The position numbers were made by a program, and so were the translations under genes. This document shows, one piece after another, positions 41,206 to 49,409 of a stretch of DNA of 64,000 nt. Below the pieces are notes generated by a model, which saw only the letters and a list, made by a program, of their open reading frames with translations, searched no databases and had not been told where the DNA came from. The stretch covers positions 82,780-146,779 of the forward strand of contig NZ_JBMNPX010000006.1 in NCBI RefSeq assembly GCF_050943825.1. Direction: 5' to 3'. Source of the DNA: Pseudoflavonifractor sp050943825. GTDB lineage: Bacteria > Bacillota > Clostridia > Oscillospirales > Oscillospiraceae. Position 1 is the stretch's first letter; the number at the start of each line of letters is the position of its first letter.

Positions 41206-41725
41206 GGCTCTTTGGAATAAATGCGCGGAATTTCACGGCCACAAGTGCCCCGGTCTGGCCACCGGCTTCCGGGTGGCCACCGAGGCCATGGCCAAGCTGG
41301 GTCTGGACGGCCCCGAGGCCGACGAGGAGCTGGTGTGCGTCACCGAGAACGACACCTGCGCCGTGGACGCGGTGCAGGTGATCACCGGCTGCACCATGGG
41401 CAAGGGCAACTTGCTCTACCGTGGCACCGGAAAGATGGTCTTTACCTTCTACTGCCGCAAGAGCGGCAGAGGCCTGCGGGTGGCGGTGAAGCCCGGTGAC
41501 CGGACCATGGACCGGCCTGCCCGGCAGAACTGGCTGCTCACCGCCCCGGTGGAGGAGGTACTCTCCTTCTCCGAGCCCACCCGGCCCGTACCCGAGAAGG
41601 CCCGCATCTTCGGCAACGTGACCTGCGCCCAGTGCGGCGAGACGGTCCCTGAGCACAAGGCCCGGCTCCACCAGGGTGAGTTGCTCTGTCTGGACTGCTT
41701 CCAGCCCTACGACCGCGGGTGGTAA
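41198..41725 (+). CDS. FmdE family protein with C-terminal zinc finger
   Basis: 175 residues. FmdE domain: NKCAEFHGHKCPGLATGFRVATEAM (metal-binding His/Cys), VCVTENDTCAVDAVQVITGCTMGKGNLLYR, then a C-terminal treble-clef zinc finger (CAQCGETVPEHKARLHQGELLCLDCF). FmdE was named from the methanogen formylmethanofuran dehydrogenase locus but its role is unknown; it often accompanies metal ABC transporters. It overlaps larC by 8 bases, linking it to nickel handling. Confidence 0.9.
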   Translation: MNEALWNKCAEFHGHKCPGLATGFRVATEAMAKLGLDGPEADEELVCVTENDTCAVDAVQVITGCTMGKGNLLYRGTGKMVFTFYCRKSGRGLRVAVKPGDRTMDRPARQNWLLTAPVEEVLSFSEPTRPVPEKARIFGNVTCAQCGETVPEHKARLHQGELLCLDCFQPYDRGW

Positions 41726-41777
41726 ACAGCTTTTTCACCACCTTTCCCCTTCCAACCCCATATAAAGGAGTTTTCCC

Positions 41778-42899
41778 ATGAAAAAGCGAATCCGTCTCCC
41801 CGCTCTGCTGCTCTCCCTGCTGCTTCTGGCCGGATGCGCCGCCGCGCCCACCGGCTCCTCCCCCGCTCCGTCCGCTTCTCCGGAGCAGACCACCGGAACA
41901 GGCGATACCCGCACCATCACCGACGCCGCCGGGCGGCAGGTGGAGATTCCCGGGACCGTGTCCTCTGTTGTGTGCGTGGGTGTGTGCACTCTGCGGTACA
42001 CCACCTATCTCCAGGCCCAGGACCTGGTGGTGGGCGTGGAGAGCGACGAGGTGGGCGTGCCCATCACCAAACCCTTCAGCTACTTCAATCAGGACCTGTT
42101 TGCCTCCCTGCCCGTCACCGGCAACAATGGCGAGACCTATGACGAGGAGATTTTGAAAGTCAATCCCGACGTGATCATCGCCAACACCGACGCCGACAGC
42201 GCCCAGGCCCTCCAGGACAGGACCGGCATCCCGGTGGTGGTGGTGCCCCTCAACGAGGGCATGTTTGACGACAACGTGTTCCAGATTCTCTCCATTCTGG
42301 GGAAGGTCTACCACAAGGAGGACCGGGCCGAGGAGCTCTCGGACTACCTGAAGGGCATCCAGTCCGACCTGGCGGAGCGCACCGCCGGGGTTGCCGACGA
42401 GGACAAGCCCATGGTGTACGTCTCCGGCGTGTCCTTCAAGGGCTCCCACGGCTTTGAGGGCACCGAGGCGGGATACGCCCCCCTGGCGGCCCTGAATGGG
42501 GTGAATCTGGCGGACACCACCGGCCAGAGCGGCGCCTTCAGCCTGGACCCGGAGCAGGTGCTCACCTGGGACCCGGACGTGATTTTTGTGGACTTCAACG
42601 GCCTGTCCCTCATCAATGAGGACTACGCCTCCAACCCGGATTTCTACAACAGCCTCACCGCCGTGAAGGAGGGCCGGGTGTACAGCCAGATCTCCTTCCG
42701 GTACAGCGCCACCAACACCGAGCTGGCTCTGGCCGACGCCTACTACATGGGCAAGGTGCTCTACCCGGAGCAGTTTGCCGACGTGGACATTGCCGCCAAG
42801 TTCGACGAGATTTTTGAGACCATGCTGGGGGTGGAGGACGCCTACGCCCAGTATCAGGCCGCAGGCTACGAATTCAGGGAGATGACCCTGGGTGGCTAA
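41778..42899 (+). CDS. Metal-chelate ABC transporter substrate-binding lipoprotein
   Basis: 373 residues. Signal peptide with lipobox LLLAGC (Cys22), a Ser/Pro/Thr linker, then a periplasmic-binding fold of the iron/B12 type: TITDAAGRQVEIPGTVSSVVCVG, DEEILKVNPDVIIANTD, and a helix-rich second lobe. It should deliver a metal or metallophore to the permease. Because the genes follow larEBC and fmdE in an overlapping series, nickel is the likely cargo, though homology alone would say iron-siderophore or cobalamin. Confidence 0.9.
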   Translation: MKKRIRLPALLLSLLLLAGCAAAPTGSSPAPSASPEQTTGTGDTRTITDAAGRQVEIPGTVSSVVCVGVCTLRYTTYLQAQDLVVGVESDEVGVPITKPFSYFNQDLFASLPVTGNNGETYDEEILKVNPDVIIANTDADSAQALQDRTGIPVVVVPLNEGMFDDNVFQILSILGKVYHKEDRAEELSDYLKGIQSDLAERTAGVADEDKPMVYVSGVSFKGSHGFEGTEAGYAPLAALNGVNLADTTGQSGAFSLDPEQVLTWDPDVIFVDFNGLSLINEDYASNPDFYNSLTAVKEGRVYSQISFRYSATNTELALADAYYMGKVLYPEQFADVDIAAKFDEIFETMLGVEDAYAQYQAAGYEFREMTLGG

Positions 42900-43968
42900 G
42901 GGCGCGGACGCGGTGCGCCTGAGCGCGCCGGAGGCCTACTCCCGCCACCGGGCCAGGAATATCGGCGTCCTGCTGGCCCTGTGCGGTGTGCTGCTTCTGG
43001 CGGCCCTGCTGTCTCTCCGTGCCGGGTCCTACAATACGCCGGTGCTGGAGCTCATCAAGGGCATCGCAGGCAAGGCGGAGGACAACAGCATCAACATCGT
43101 GGTGCGCAACATGCGTCTGCCCCGCATCTGCACCGCCATTCTGGGCGGCGCCGGGCTGGGTGTGGCCGGTGTGGTGCTCCAGTCGGTGCTGCGCAATCCC
43201 CTGGCCTCCTCCAGCACCCTGGGTATCTCCCAGGGCGCCGGATTCGGCGCCGCCTTCGCCATCATCGTGCTGGGCGCCGGGCTCCAGGCGGGCGGCGGCG
43301 TCACCTTCTCCAACCCGGCCCTCATCGGCCTGTGCGCCTTCGCCGGCAGCATTGCCGTGTCGGTGCTCATTCTGGCCCTGTCCCGCCTGCGGCAGATTAC
43401 CCCTGAGGCCATGGTGCTCTCCGGCGTGGCCCTCAGCTCCCTGTTCTCCGGAGCCACCACGCTCCTGCAGTACTTTGCCGACGAGGTGCAGCTCACCTCC
43501 CTGGTCTTCTGGACCTTCGGCGACCTGGGCCGCACCGGCTGGGATGAGGTGGGCATTATGGCGGCGGTGGTGTCCGCCGCGGGGCTCTATTTCTTCTTCA
43601 ACCGCTGGAACTACAACGCCCTGGAGAGCGGCGAGCAGACTGCCGTCAGCCTGGGCGTCAACGTGAGCCGCCTGCGGATTGTCAACGTGCTCATCTGCTC
43701 GGTGGTGGCGGCGGTGGTGGTGTCCTACGTGGGCATCATCAACTTCATCGGCCTGGTGGCCCCCCACATTGTCCGCCGTTTCCTGGGCAACAACTACTGC
43801 TATCTCATCCCCGGCTCCGCCCTCATGGGGGCCGTGCTGCTACTGCTGGGGGACCTGGTGGCCCGGAACGTGGTGGCCCCGGTGGTGCTGCCCATCGGCG
43901 CCATCACCTCCTTCCTGGGGGCTCCCCTGTTCCTCTACCTGCTGTTCAAAGGACGGAACCGCTCATGA
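42892..43968 (+). CDS. FecCD-family ABC transporter permease
   Basis: 358 residues, about nine or ten membrane spans, starting with GTG at 42892 and overlapping the upstream gene by 8 bases. Family features: NMRLPRICTAILGGAGLGVAGVVLQSVLRNPLASSSTLGISQGAGFGAAFAI, the coupling-helix region NAMSLGV-like GEQTAVSLGVNVSRLR, and GIINFIGLVAPHIVRRFLG. Dimer of this subunit should form the channel with the ATPase encoded next. Confidence 0.95.
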   Translation: MAKGADAVRLSAPEAYSRHRARNIGVLLALCGVLLLAALLSLRAGSYNTPVLELIKGIAGKAEDNSINIVVRNMRLPRICTAILGGAGLGVAGVVLQSVLRNPLASSSTLGISQGAGFGAAFAIIVLGAGLQAGGGVTFSNPALIGLCAFAGSIAVSVLILALSRLRQITPEAMVLSGVALSSLFSGATTLLQYFADEVQLTSLVFWTFGDLGRTGWDEVGIMAAVVSAAGLYFFFNRWNYNALESGEQTAVSLGVNVSRLRIVNVLICSVVAAVVVSYVGIINFIGLVAPHIVRRFLGNNYCYLIPGSALMGAVLLLLGDLVARNVVAPVVLPIGAITSFLGAPLFLYLLFKGRNRS

Positions 43969-44720
43969 TGACTGTGGAACATCTGAATTTCTCCTACCGG
44001 TGCGGCCGGCAAATCCTCCATGACGTGTCCTTTGAGGCCCGCAGCGGGGAGTGTCTGGCTATTCTGGGCAACAACGGTGCAGGCAAGAGCACCCTGCTCA
44101 AGTGCTTCAGCCATATTTTAAAGCCCCAGTCCGGTTCGGTACGGGTGGACGGGGCCGAGCTGCTCACCATGTCCCACGGGGAGATGGCCCGGAACGTGGC
44201 CTTTGTGGCCCAGAATCCCCCGGCCAGCCATTTGACGGTGTACGACATGCTGCTGCTGGGCCGCAAGCCCTACATGAAGTGGGGGGCCACGGCGGAGGAC
44301 TACCGCCTGGTGGACGGGATGCTGTCCGCCCTGGGCCTGGAGGACATGGCCGTCCGGCCCATGGACCGGCTGTCCGGCGGCGAGCAGCAGAAGATCATGC
44401 TGGCCCGCGCCCTGGTGCAGCAGCCCAAGGTGCTGCTGCTGGACGAGCCCACCAGCAACCTGGACCTGCACAACCAGTACGAGGTGCTCTCCCTGGTGCA
44501 GAAGCTGTGCCGGGAGCGGAACATCGCCGCCGTCATGGTCATCCACGACCTGAACCTGGCCCTGCGGTACTGCGACCGCTTTCTCCTGCTCCATGGCGGC
44601 CGGGTCCACGCCTTCGGTGACGCGTCGGTGGTCAGCGAGGAGAACATCCGGGACGTGTACAACGTCAATGCCCGGGTGTGCCGGGTGGACGGCATTCCCG
44701 TGGTGGTGCCGGTGTGCTGA
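43965..44720 (+). CDS. FecE-family ABC transporter ATPase
   Basis: 251 residues: Walker A GNNGAGKS, Q-loop VAFVAQNPP, signature DRLSGGEQQKIMLARAL, Walker B VLLLDEPTSNLDL, H-loop VIHDLNLA. It powers the FecCD permease. It overlaps the permease gene by four bases, and a strong terminator ends the operon, so larE-larB-larC-fmdE-ABC is one transcription unit. Confidence 0.96.
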   Translation: MMTVEHLNFSYRCGRQILHDVSFEARSGECLAILGNNGAGKSTLLKCFSHILKPQSGSVRVDGAELLTMSHGEMARNVAFVAQNPPASHLTVYDMLLLGRKPYMKWGATAEDYRLVDGMLSALGLEDMAVRPMDRLSGGEQQKIMLARALVQQPKVLLLDEPTSNLDLHNQYEVLSLVQKLCRERNIAAVMVIHDLNLALRYCDRFLLLHGGRVHAFGDASVVSEENIRDVYNVNARVCRVDGIPVVVPVC

Positions 44721-44725
44721 ATATG

Positions 44726-44765
44726 AAAACATGCCCCTGCGCCCATGGGCGCAGGGGCATGTTTT
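44726..44765. terminator. Bidirectional terminator of the lar operon
   Basis: AAAACATGCCCCTGCGCCC / GGGCGCAGGGGCATGTTTT, two-base loop; converges with the Bax-inhibitor gene. Confidence 0.95.
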
Positions 44766-44771
44766 GTCTTG

Positions 44772-45488
44772 TCAGTTCCGGCGTCTGCCCAGGAAGCGGA
44801 GCAGATAGAGGAACAGGTTGATGAAATCCAGGTAGAGCTGGAGAGCGGAGAAGATGGAGGCCTTGGCCGCCATCTCGGGGTCGTGGCCGTAGTAGGCGTG
44901 GAAGGCCTTGATCTTCTGGGTGTCGTAGGCGGTGAAGCCCAGGAAGATGGCAATGCCGATGAGGCAGTAGATCCGGTCCATGGCCGCAAGGCCGGGAATG
45001 AACATGGACAGGAAGGCAAAGACCAGCAGGAAGATGAGTCCGCCCATCAGCACGGTGCGGATGCGGGACAGGTCGGCCTTGGTGGCGTAGCCGAAGGCGG
45101 CCATGGCGCCGAAGTACAGGGCGGTGACGCCGAACACAATCACCAGACTCATCACGTCAAAGATGACGAAGTAGACCGAGAAGGTCACGCCGGTGAGGGC
45201 GGCGTAGGCGAAAAACAGGAAGCGGGCCGCCGGCACGGACAGGCTGTGAACCCGTGCGGAGAGCACCAGCACCACCACCAGCTGGGCGATGAGCAGTCCG
45301 ATATAGGTGAAGGTGTTGAACAGGAGCAGGAAGCTGAAGCCGGTGATATACCCGGCGATGGCCACGCCGAAGGTGACGGCCAGGCCGGCGAACATCCAGA
45401 GGAAGGTACGGGCGGTGTAACGGCCCACGGTCTCCACCATGCCGTAGCTGCCGTACCCCTCCTGGGTATAGTAGTTGTTTTCGTACAC
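44772..45488 (-). CDS. Bax inhibitor-1 (YbhL/YetJ) family membrane protein
   Basis: 238 residues from a GTG at 45488 (AAAGGAG eight bases upstream); an ATG at 45542 has no ribosome site. Seven hydrophobic segments and the family end: YCLIGIAIFLGFTAYDTQKIKAFHAYYGHD, including the pH-sensing Asp pair region, then SALQLYLDFINLFLYLLRFLG. YetJ-type relatives are pH-gated calcium leak channels. Confidence 0.93.
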   Translation of the reverse strand: MYENNYYTQEGYGSYGMVETVGRYTARTFLWMFAGLAVTFGVAIAGYITGFSFLLLFNTFTYIGLLIAQLVVVLVLSARVHSLSVPAARFLFFAYAALTGVTFSVYFVIFDVMSLVIVFGVTALYFGAMAAFGYATKADLSRIRTVLMGGLIFLLVFAFLSMFIPGLAAMDRIYCLIGIAIFLGFTAYDTQKIKAFHAYYGHDPEMAAKASIFSALQLYLDFINLFLYLLRFLGRRRN

Positions 45489-45611
45489 GGACAATTCTCC
45501 TTTCCCCGTGAGAAAATTCCTCTGGCACAGCCGGAAGGTCACGGGATTCTGCCGTTAGTATACACGGTTTCCCTGTAAAAGAAAAGTGTCATCAGGGGAA
45601 AACTGTCCCCG

Positions 45612-45857
45612 TCAGACGCCGAACCGGGCGACAAGGCCCCGCAGAACGATAATCACGCCCGCCAGGCGCATGTACAGCGCCACTCTGGGGTTTCTCGCGT
45701 TCTCGGGCCACACCGGGTGGATGACAAACAGCAGACCGTAGATGATCCAGCCGATATTGGCGCACACCGCTATTTTCGTGACAGTGGCGCACACAAAGCC
45801 CGCCATCAGAATGACTACGCCTAGAATCAGCTGATTTCTAAAGTCTAATTTTCCCAT
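45612..45857 (-). CDS. Small membrane protein (81 aa)
   Basis: 81 residues from the ATG at 45857 (AAAGGAG upstream). Two or three hydrophobic segments (about 8-26, 30-46 and 61-76). No family recognised. It is just upstream of and divergent from the PadR operator region, so the regulator could affect it too. Confidence 0.65.
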   Translation of the reverse strand: MGKLDFRNQLILGVVILMAGFVCATVTKIAVCANIGWIIYGLLFVIHPVWPENARNPRVALYMRLAGVIIVLRGLVARFGV

Positions 45858-45959
45858 TTTTGTTCTCCTTTTGGCCGAAAAACGGTCCTTTCCCACTCTC
45901 TTTATACCATATTCGTGTCCATATGGCAACAGCTCCGCTGTTTTCTCCATTTTGCCGCA

Positions 45960-46013
45960 TTGACTTTCTCGATATTCGAGTTATAATGGAATTGAAAAAA
46001 CTCGATAATCGAG
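45960..46013 (+). promoter_or_regulatory. padR promoter with two inverted operator copies
   Basis: TTGACT (45960-45965), 16 bp, TATAAT (45982-45987). Palindromes CTCGATATTCGAG (45968-45980) and CTCGATAATCGAG (46001-46013), centred 33 bp apart, lie in the spacer and at the ribosome site; with flanking TTT/AAA they form a larger inverted pair. Typical of PadR self-repression. Confidence 0.8.
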
Positions 46014-46029
46014 AAAGGAGAGAGCCGCC

Positions 46030-46353
46030 ATGCCGCGGGAGAAATTCAAGACCCTCACCGAGCAGATGTTTTATATCCTGCTCTGCCTGCGCCGGGAGCG
46101 CCGGGGGTCGGACATTCTGGAGGCGGTGCGTGCCCTCACCGAGGGCCGGGTGACCATCGGCTCAGGCACCCTGTACGACCTGCTGGAGCAGTTCCTGGCG
46201 GCGGGGGTGATTCAGGAGACCGAGGCAGCAGGTCGCCGCCGGAGCTACATCATCACAGATAAGGGACGGGAGATGCTGGACCGGGAGTACCGGCGGCTCC
46301 GGAGCCAGACAGAGGACTATGACCGTGTTTTGAGAGAGGAGGCACAGGAATGA
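46030..46353 (+). CDS. PadR family transcriptional regulator
   Basis: 107 residues with a winged helix: LTEQMFYILLCLRRERRGSDILEAVRALTEGRVTIGSGTLYDLLEQFLAAGVIQETEAAGRRRSYIITDKGREML (about 10-85), then a short C-terminal dimerisation helix. PadR proteins of this size respond to small hydrophobic molecules. Two palindromes in its promoter are probable operators. It overlaps the DUF2812 gene by four bases, the usual PadR-DUF2812 pairing. Confidence 0.94.
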   Translation: MPREKFKTLTEQMFYILLCLRRERRGSDILEAVRALTEGRVTIGSGTLYDLLEQFLAAGVIQETEAAGRRRSYIITDKGREMLDREYRRLRSQTEDYDRVLREEAQE

Positions 46354-47726
46354 GCAAGACCAGACGCTGTTTTACCAACCTCTCCTTTTACGACCAAAAG
46401 GGGATTGAGAAGAAGCTGGAGCAGATGGCCGCCCAGGGCTGGATGATCCACCAGCCCGGCGGACTGCTCTGGACCTACCGGAAAATCCGGCCCCAGCAGC
46501 TCCGCTTTGCCGTCACCTACTTCCCCAGCGCCTCGGAGTTTGACCCCCACCCCAGCCAGCGGCAGCTGATGAAGGAGGACTTCTGCGCCCAGGACGGCTG
46601 GGAGCTGGCGGCCCGTTGGGACGCCATGCAGATTTTTTACACCAACCGGGCGGACGCCGTGCCCATCGACACCGACCCGGTGACCCAGGTGGAGACCATC
46701 CACCGCACCATGTCCAAGCGGGTGCTCACCGCTCAGCTCCTGTCCCTGGCCCTCTACCTGTTCGTTCTGGTGTACCAGCTCCGTCAGCTGTGGCGGAACC
46801 CGGTGGATTACCTGTCCACTCCGTCCTATCTGTCCCCCCTCCCCTTGTGGATGCTGCTGGTGGTATTCCCCCTCTATGAGCTGATCCACTACTTTCTCTG
46901 GCACCGGCGGGCAAAGCAGGCCGCTGAGCAGGGCGTTTTCCTGCCCGTCCACACCAATCGGCCGTTGGGCTGGTGCCTGCTGGCCGTGGCCATTTTGCTC
47001 CTGATTCTCTCACTGGCGGGCTCTGTCCGCAAGTTCTTGTTCCTGGCGGTGTGGGCAGCGGTTATCGTGGCGATGGGCCTGCTGGGCCGCTGCCTGTCCA
47101 GATGGCTGAAAAAGCGTGGTGTCTCCCGTAGGGTCAATCAGGTGGTCACCATGGGCTGTGTTCTGCTGTTGACCGTGGCAGGGCTGGCAGGCTTCACCGC
47201 CGGCATTCTCACCGGCCTGCTCTCCTTTGGCGACAGCCGCCAGCCGGTGGGCAGCTACCAGTGGGGTAATATTACCTGGGACATCTACGACGATCCCATG
47301 CCCCTGACGGTGGAGGACCTGGTGGAGACAGACACCCAGTACTCCAGGGAGGCCGACTGTCAGGAAACCTTCCTTCTCTCCCGGTGTGAGTATGAACAGC
47401 GGCCTCTCTTTAACCAGGACGAGCGGGACTATCAGCTCAGCTACACCGTCACCGACGTCAAGCTGCCCTTCCTCTATGATTTCATCTGCCAGAGCCTGCT
47501 GAAAGAGCGGCAGGACGAGGTCATCGATGACTATGTGTTTGTGGACCACTACGAGCCCATTGACGCCGCTCCCTGGGGCGCTCAGGCGGCCTATCAGGTT
47601 CAGCGGGACGACGGTTCCCGGGATACCTACCTCATCTGCTGGGAGAGCCGCATGGTGGAAATTACCTTCTACTGGACTCCCACCCCGGAGCAAATCCGTA
47701 CCGCCGGGGAGATTCTGGGCGGCTGA
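46350..47726 (+). CDS. DUF2812 membrane protein
   Basis: 458 residues. The N-terminal DUF2812 domain (KTRRCFTNLSFYDQKGIEKKLEQMAAQGWMIHQPGGLLWTYRK ... LRFAVTYFP) is followed by about six membrane spans (130-150, 170-190, 210-230, 232-250, 265-290) and a soluble C-terminal domain (300-458). Regularly encoded with PadR regulators; function unknown, perhaps sensing envelope conditions. Confidence 0.88.
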   Translation: MSKTRRCFTNLSFYDQKGIEKKLEQMAAQGWMIHQPGGLLWTYRKIRPQQLRFAVTYFPSASEFDPHPSQRQLMKEDFCAQDGWELAARWDAMQIFYTNRADAVPIDTDPVTQVETIHRTMSKRVLTAQLLSLALYLFVLVYQLRQLWRNPVDYLSTPSYLSPLPLWMLLVVFPLYELIHYFLWHRRAKQAAEQGVFLPVHTNRPLGWCLLAVAILLLILSLAGSVRKFLFLAVWAAVIVAMGLLGRCLSRWLKKRGVSRRVNQVVTMGCVLLLTVAGLAGFTAGILTGLLSFGDSRQPVGSYQWGNITWDIYDDPMPLTVEDLVETDTQYSREADCQETFLLSRCEYEQRPLFNQDERDYQLSYTVTDVKLPFLYDFICQSLLKERQDEVIDDYVFVDHYEPIDAAPWGAQAAYQVQRDDGSRDTYLICWESRMVEITFYWTPTPEQIRTAGEILGG

Positions 47727-47744
47727 CATGTCCCTGTAAACAAC

Positions 47745-47779
47745 AAAAGCACCTGAATCCGTGGCTTCAGGTGCTTTTT
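47745..47779 (+). terminator. Terminator of padR-DUF2812
   Basis: AAAAGCACCTGAA / TTCAGGTGCTTTTT hairpin. Confidence 0.92.
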
Positions 47780-47830
47780 ACTGACGTCTGCCCGCCGAAC
47801 AGGTCGGTGTTTCCCTTCTTCCGGAAAAGC

Positions 47831-47865
47831 AAAAACAGCCACGTCGTTTGACGTGACTGTTTTTG
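47831..47865 (-). terminator. Terminator of the tRNA cluster
   Basis: On the minus strand AAAAACAGTCACGTC / GACGTGGCTGTTTTT directly after tRNA-Val (one G-U pair). Confidence 0.9.
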
Positions 47866-47941
47866 TGGTGGAGACAACAGAACTCGAATCTGTGACCTTC
47901 CGCGTGTGAGGCGGACGCTCTACCAGCTGAGCTATGCCTCC
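47866..47941 (-). tRNA. tRNA-Val (anticodon CAC)
   Basis: 76-base cloverleaf ending in CCA: acceptor GGAGGCA / TGTCTCC, D-arm GCTC/GAGC, anticodon stem TCCGC/GCGGA with loop CTCACAC giving anticodon CAC, T-arm ACAGATTCGAGTTCTGT. Third in a Met-Glu-Val tRNA cluster. Confidence 0.95.
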
Positions 47942-47977
47942 ATATCTGGTATGTCCGGTCATGCCCCATGAAGGGGT

Positions 47978-48052
47978 TGGTGACCCGGACGGGAATCGAA
48001 CCCGTGTTACCGCCGTGAAAGGGCGGTGTCTTAGCCGCTTGACCACCGGGCC
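47978..48052 (-). tRNA. tRNA-Glu (anticodon TTC)
   Basis: 75-base cloverleaf with CCA: acceptor GGCCCGG / CCGGGTC, anticodon stem ACCGCC/GGCGGT with loop CTTTCAC (anticodon TTC), T-arm with GGTTCGATTCC. Confidence 0.96.
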
Positions 48053-48090
48053 GTCTGCACAGGATGGGAACCCATCCTGTTAGATTTTTA

Positions 48091-48167
48091 TGGTAGCGGC
48101 ACCTGGATTCGAACCGGGGACACTGCGGGTATGAACCGCATGCTCTAGCCAACTGAGCTATGCCGCC
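48091..48167 (-). tRNA. tRNA-Met, elongator type (anticodon CAT)
   Basis: 77-base cloverleaf with CCA: acceptor GGCGGCA / TGCCGCT, D-arm GCTCAGTTGGCTAGAGC, anticodon loop TTCATAC (CAT). Sequence matches Firmicutes elongator Met; lysidine-modified Ile2 is less likely. A 9-bp hairpin (CAGGATGGG/CCCATCCTG, 48059-48080) lies between it and tRNA-Glu. Confidence 0.93.
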
Positions 48168-48196
48168 ATGTAACCCCGTCGAACAGGGCAGGATTT

Positions 48197-48225
48197 ATTA
48201 TATCCGACGCTCCCCGGTTTGTCAA
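48197..48225 (-). promoter_or_regulatory. Promoter of the tRNA cluster
   Basis: Minus strand TTGACA (48225-48220), 17 bp, TATAAT (48202-48197); consensus, 30 bases before tRNA-Met. Confidence 0.92.
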
Positions 48226-48267
48226 CGTTTTTTTCGAATTTTCTTTCAAAAATTTTTCAGGCTGCCT

Positions 48268-48957
<690 letters not shown>

Positions 48958-48984
48958 CGCGGGCTCCCTCCTTTTTCTAAGATT

Positions 48985-49024
48985 ATATCCGCCGGTCAAG
49001 ACCCAAGTCAAGACCGGCGGATAT
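48985..49024. terminator. 13-bp inverted repeat between small membrane gene and response regulator
   Basis: ATATCCGCCGGTC / GACCGGCGGATAT with a 14-base loop; T-rich flank (TTTTTCTAAG complement) is modest, so terminator or attenuator. Confidence 0.6.
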
Positions 49025-49049
49025 TCGTAAGGAAATGTTCAGATTCTGC

Positions 49050-49280
49050 TCAGAAAATCCAGCGGATCAGGCCGGAGAGGAGAAAGGCCACCACGGCGGG
49101 CATAAAGTTCTCCCAGCGCATGGGCTTTTCGGTGAGGGCCTTCACCAGCAGCACCACGCCGGCCACAGCCAGAGCCCAGGGGGCCAGGGACAGAATGATC
49201 ATCACCGGCACGCTGAGGATGGTCAGTATCAGAGCCAAAACCACAATGGCCACGGTGCAGCCCACAATCAGAGTAACCAT
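49050..49280 (-). CDS. Small hydrophobic membrane protein (76 aa)
   Basis: 76 residues from the ATG at 49280 (AAAGGAGGCG upstream). Two or three transmembrane segments (VTLIVGCTVAIVVLALILTILSVPVMIILSLAPWALAVAGVVLLVKAL) and a final one near FMPAVVAFLLSGLIRW. No family recognised. It could form an operon with the response regulator, but a hairpin separates them. Confidence 0.65.
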   Translation of the reverse strand: MVTLIVGCTVAIVVLALILTILSVPVMIILSLAPWALAVAGVVLLVKALTEKPMRWENFMPAVVAFLLSGLIRWIF

Positions 49281-49361
49281 AAGAGCGCCTCCTTTGTCTT
49301 GTTGGGGAGATTGTACCACTGCAATCTTAAATCCCCCATGGAGGAAGGATTAAAAAAGGAT

Positions 49362-49393
49362 AAAAACCGGGGCGCCGGGAAACCCGGCGCCCC
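49362..49393 (-). terminator. Terminator of purL
   Basis: GGGGCGCCGGG / CCCGGCGCCCC with an AAA loop; on the minus strand followed by GGTTTTTATCCTTTTTT. Confidence 0.93.
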
Positions 49394-49409
49394 TGAAGCT
49401 GCACGTATC

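Noticed and set aside
41778..44720. Cobalamin or siderophore importer as firm call
   Set aside because: FecBCD-type sequences do not settle the substrate; operon context points to nickel.
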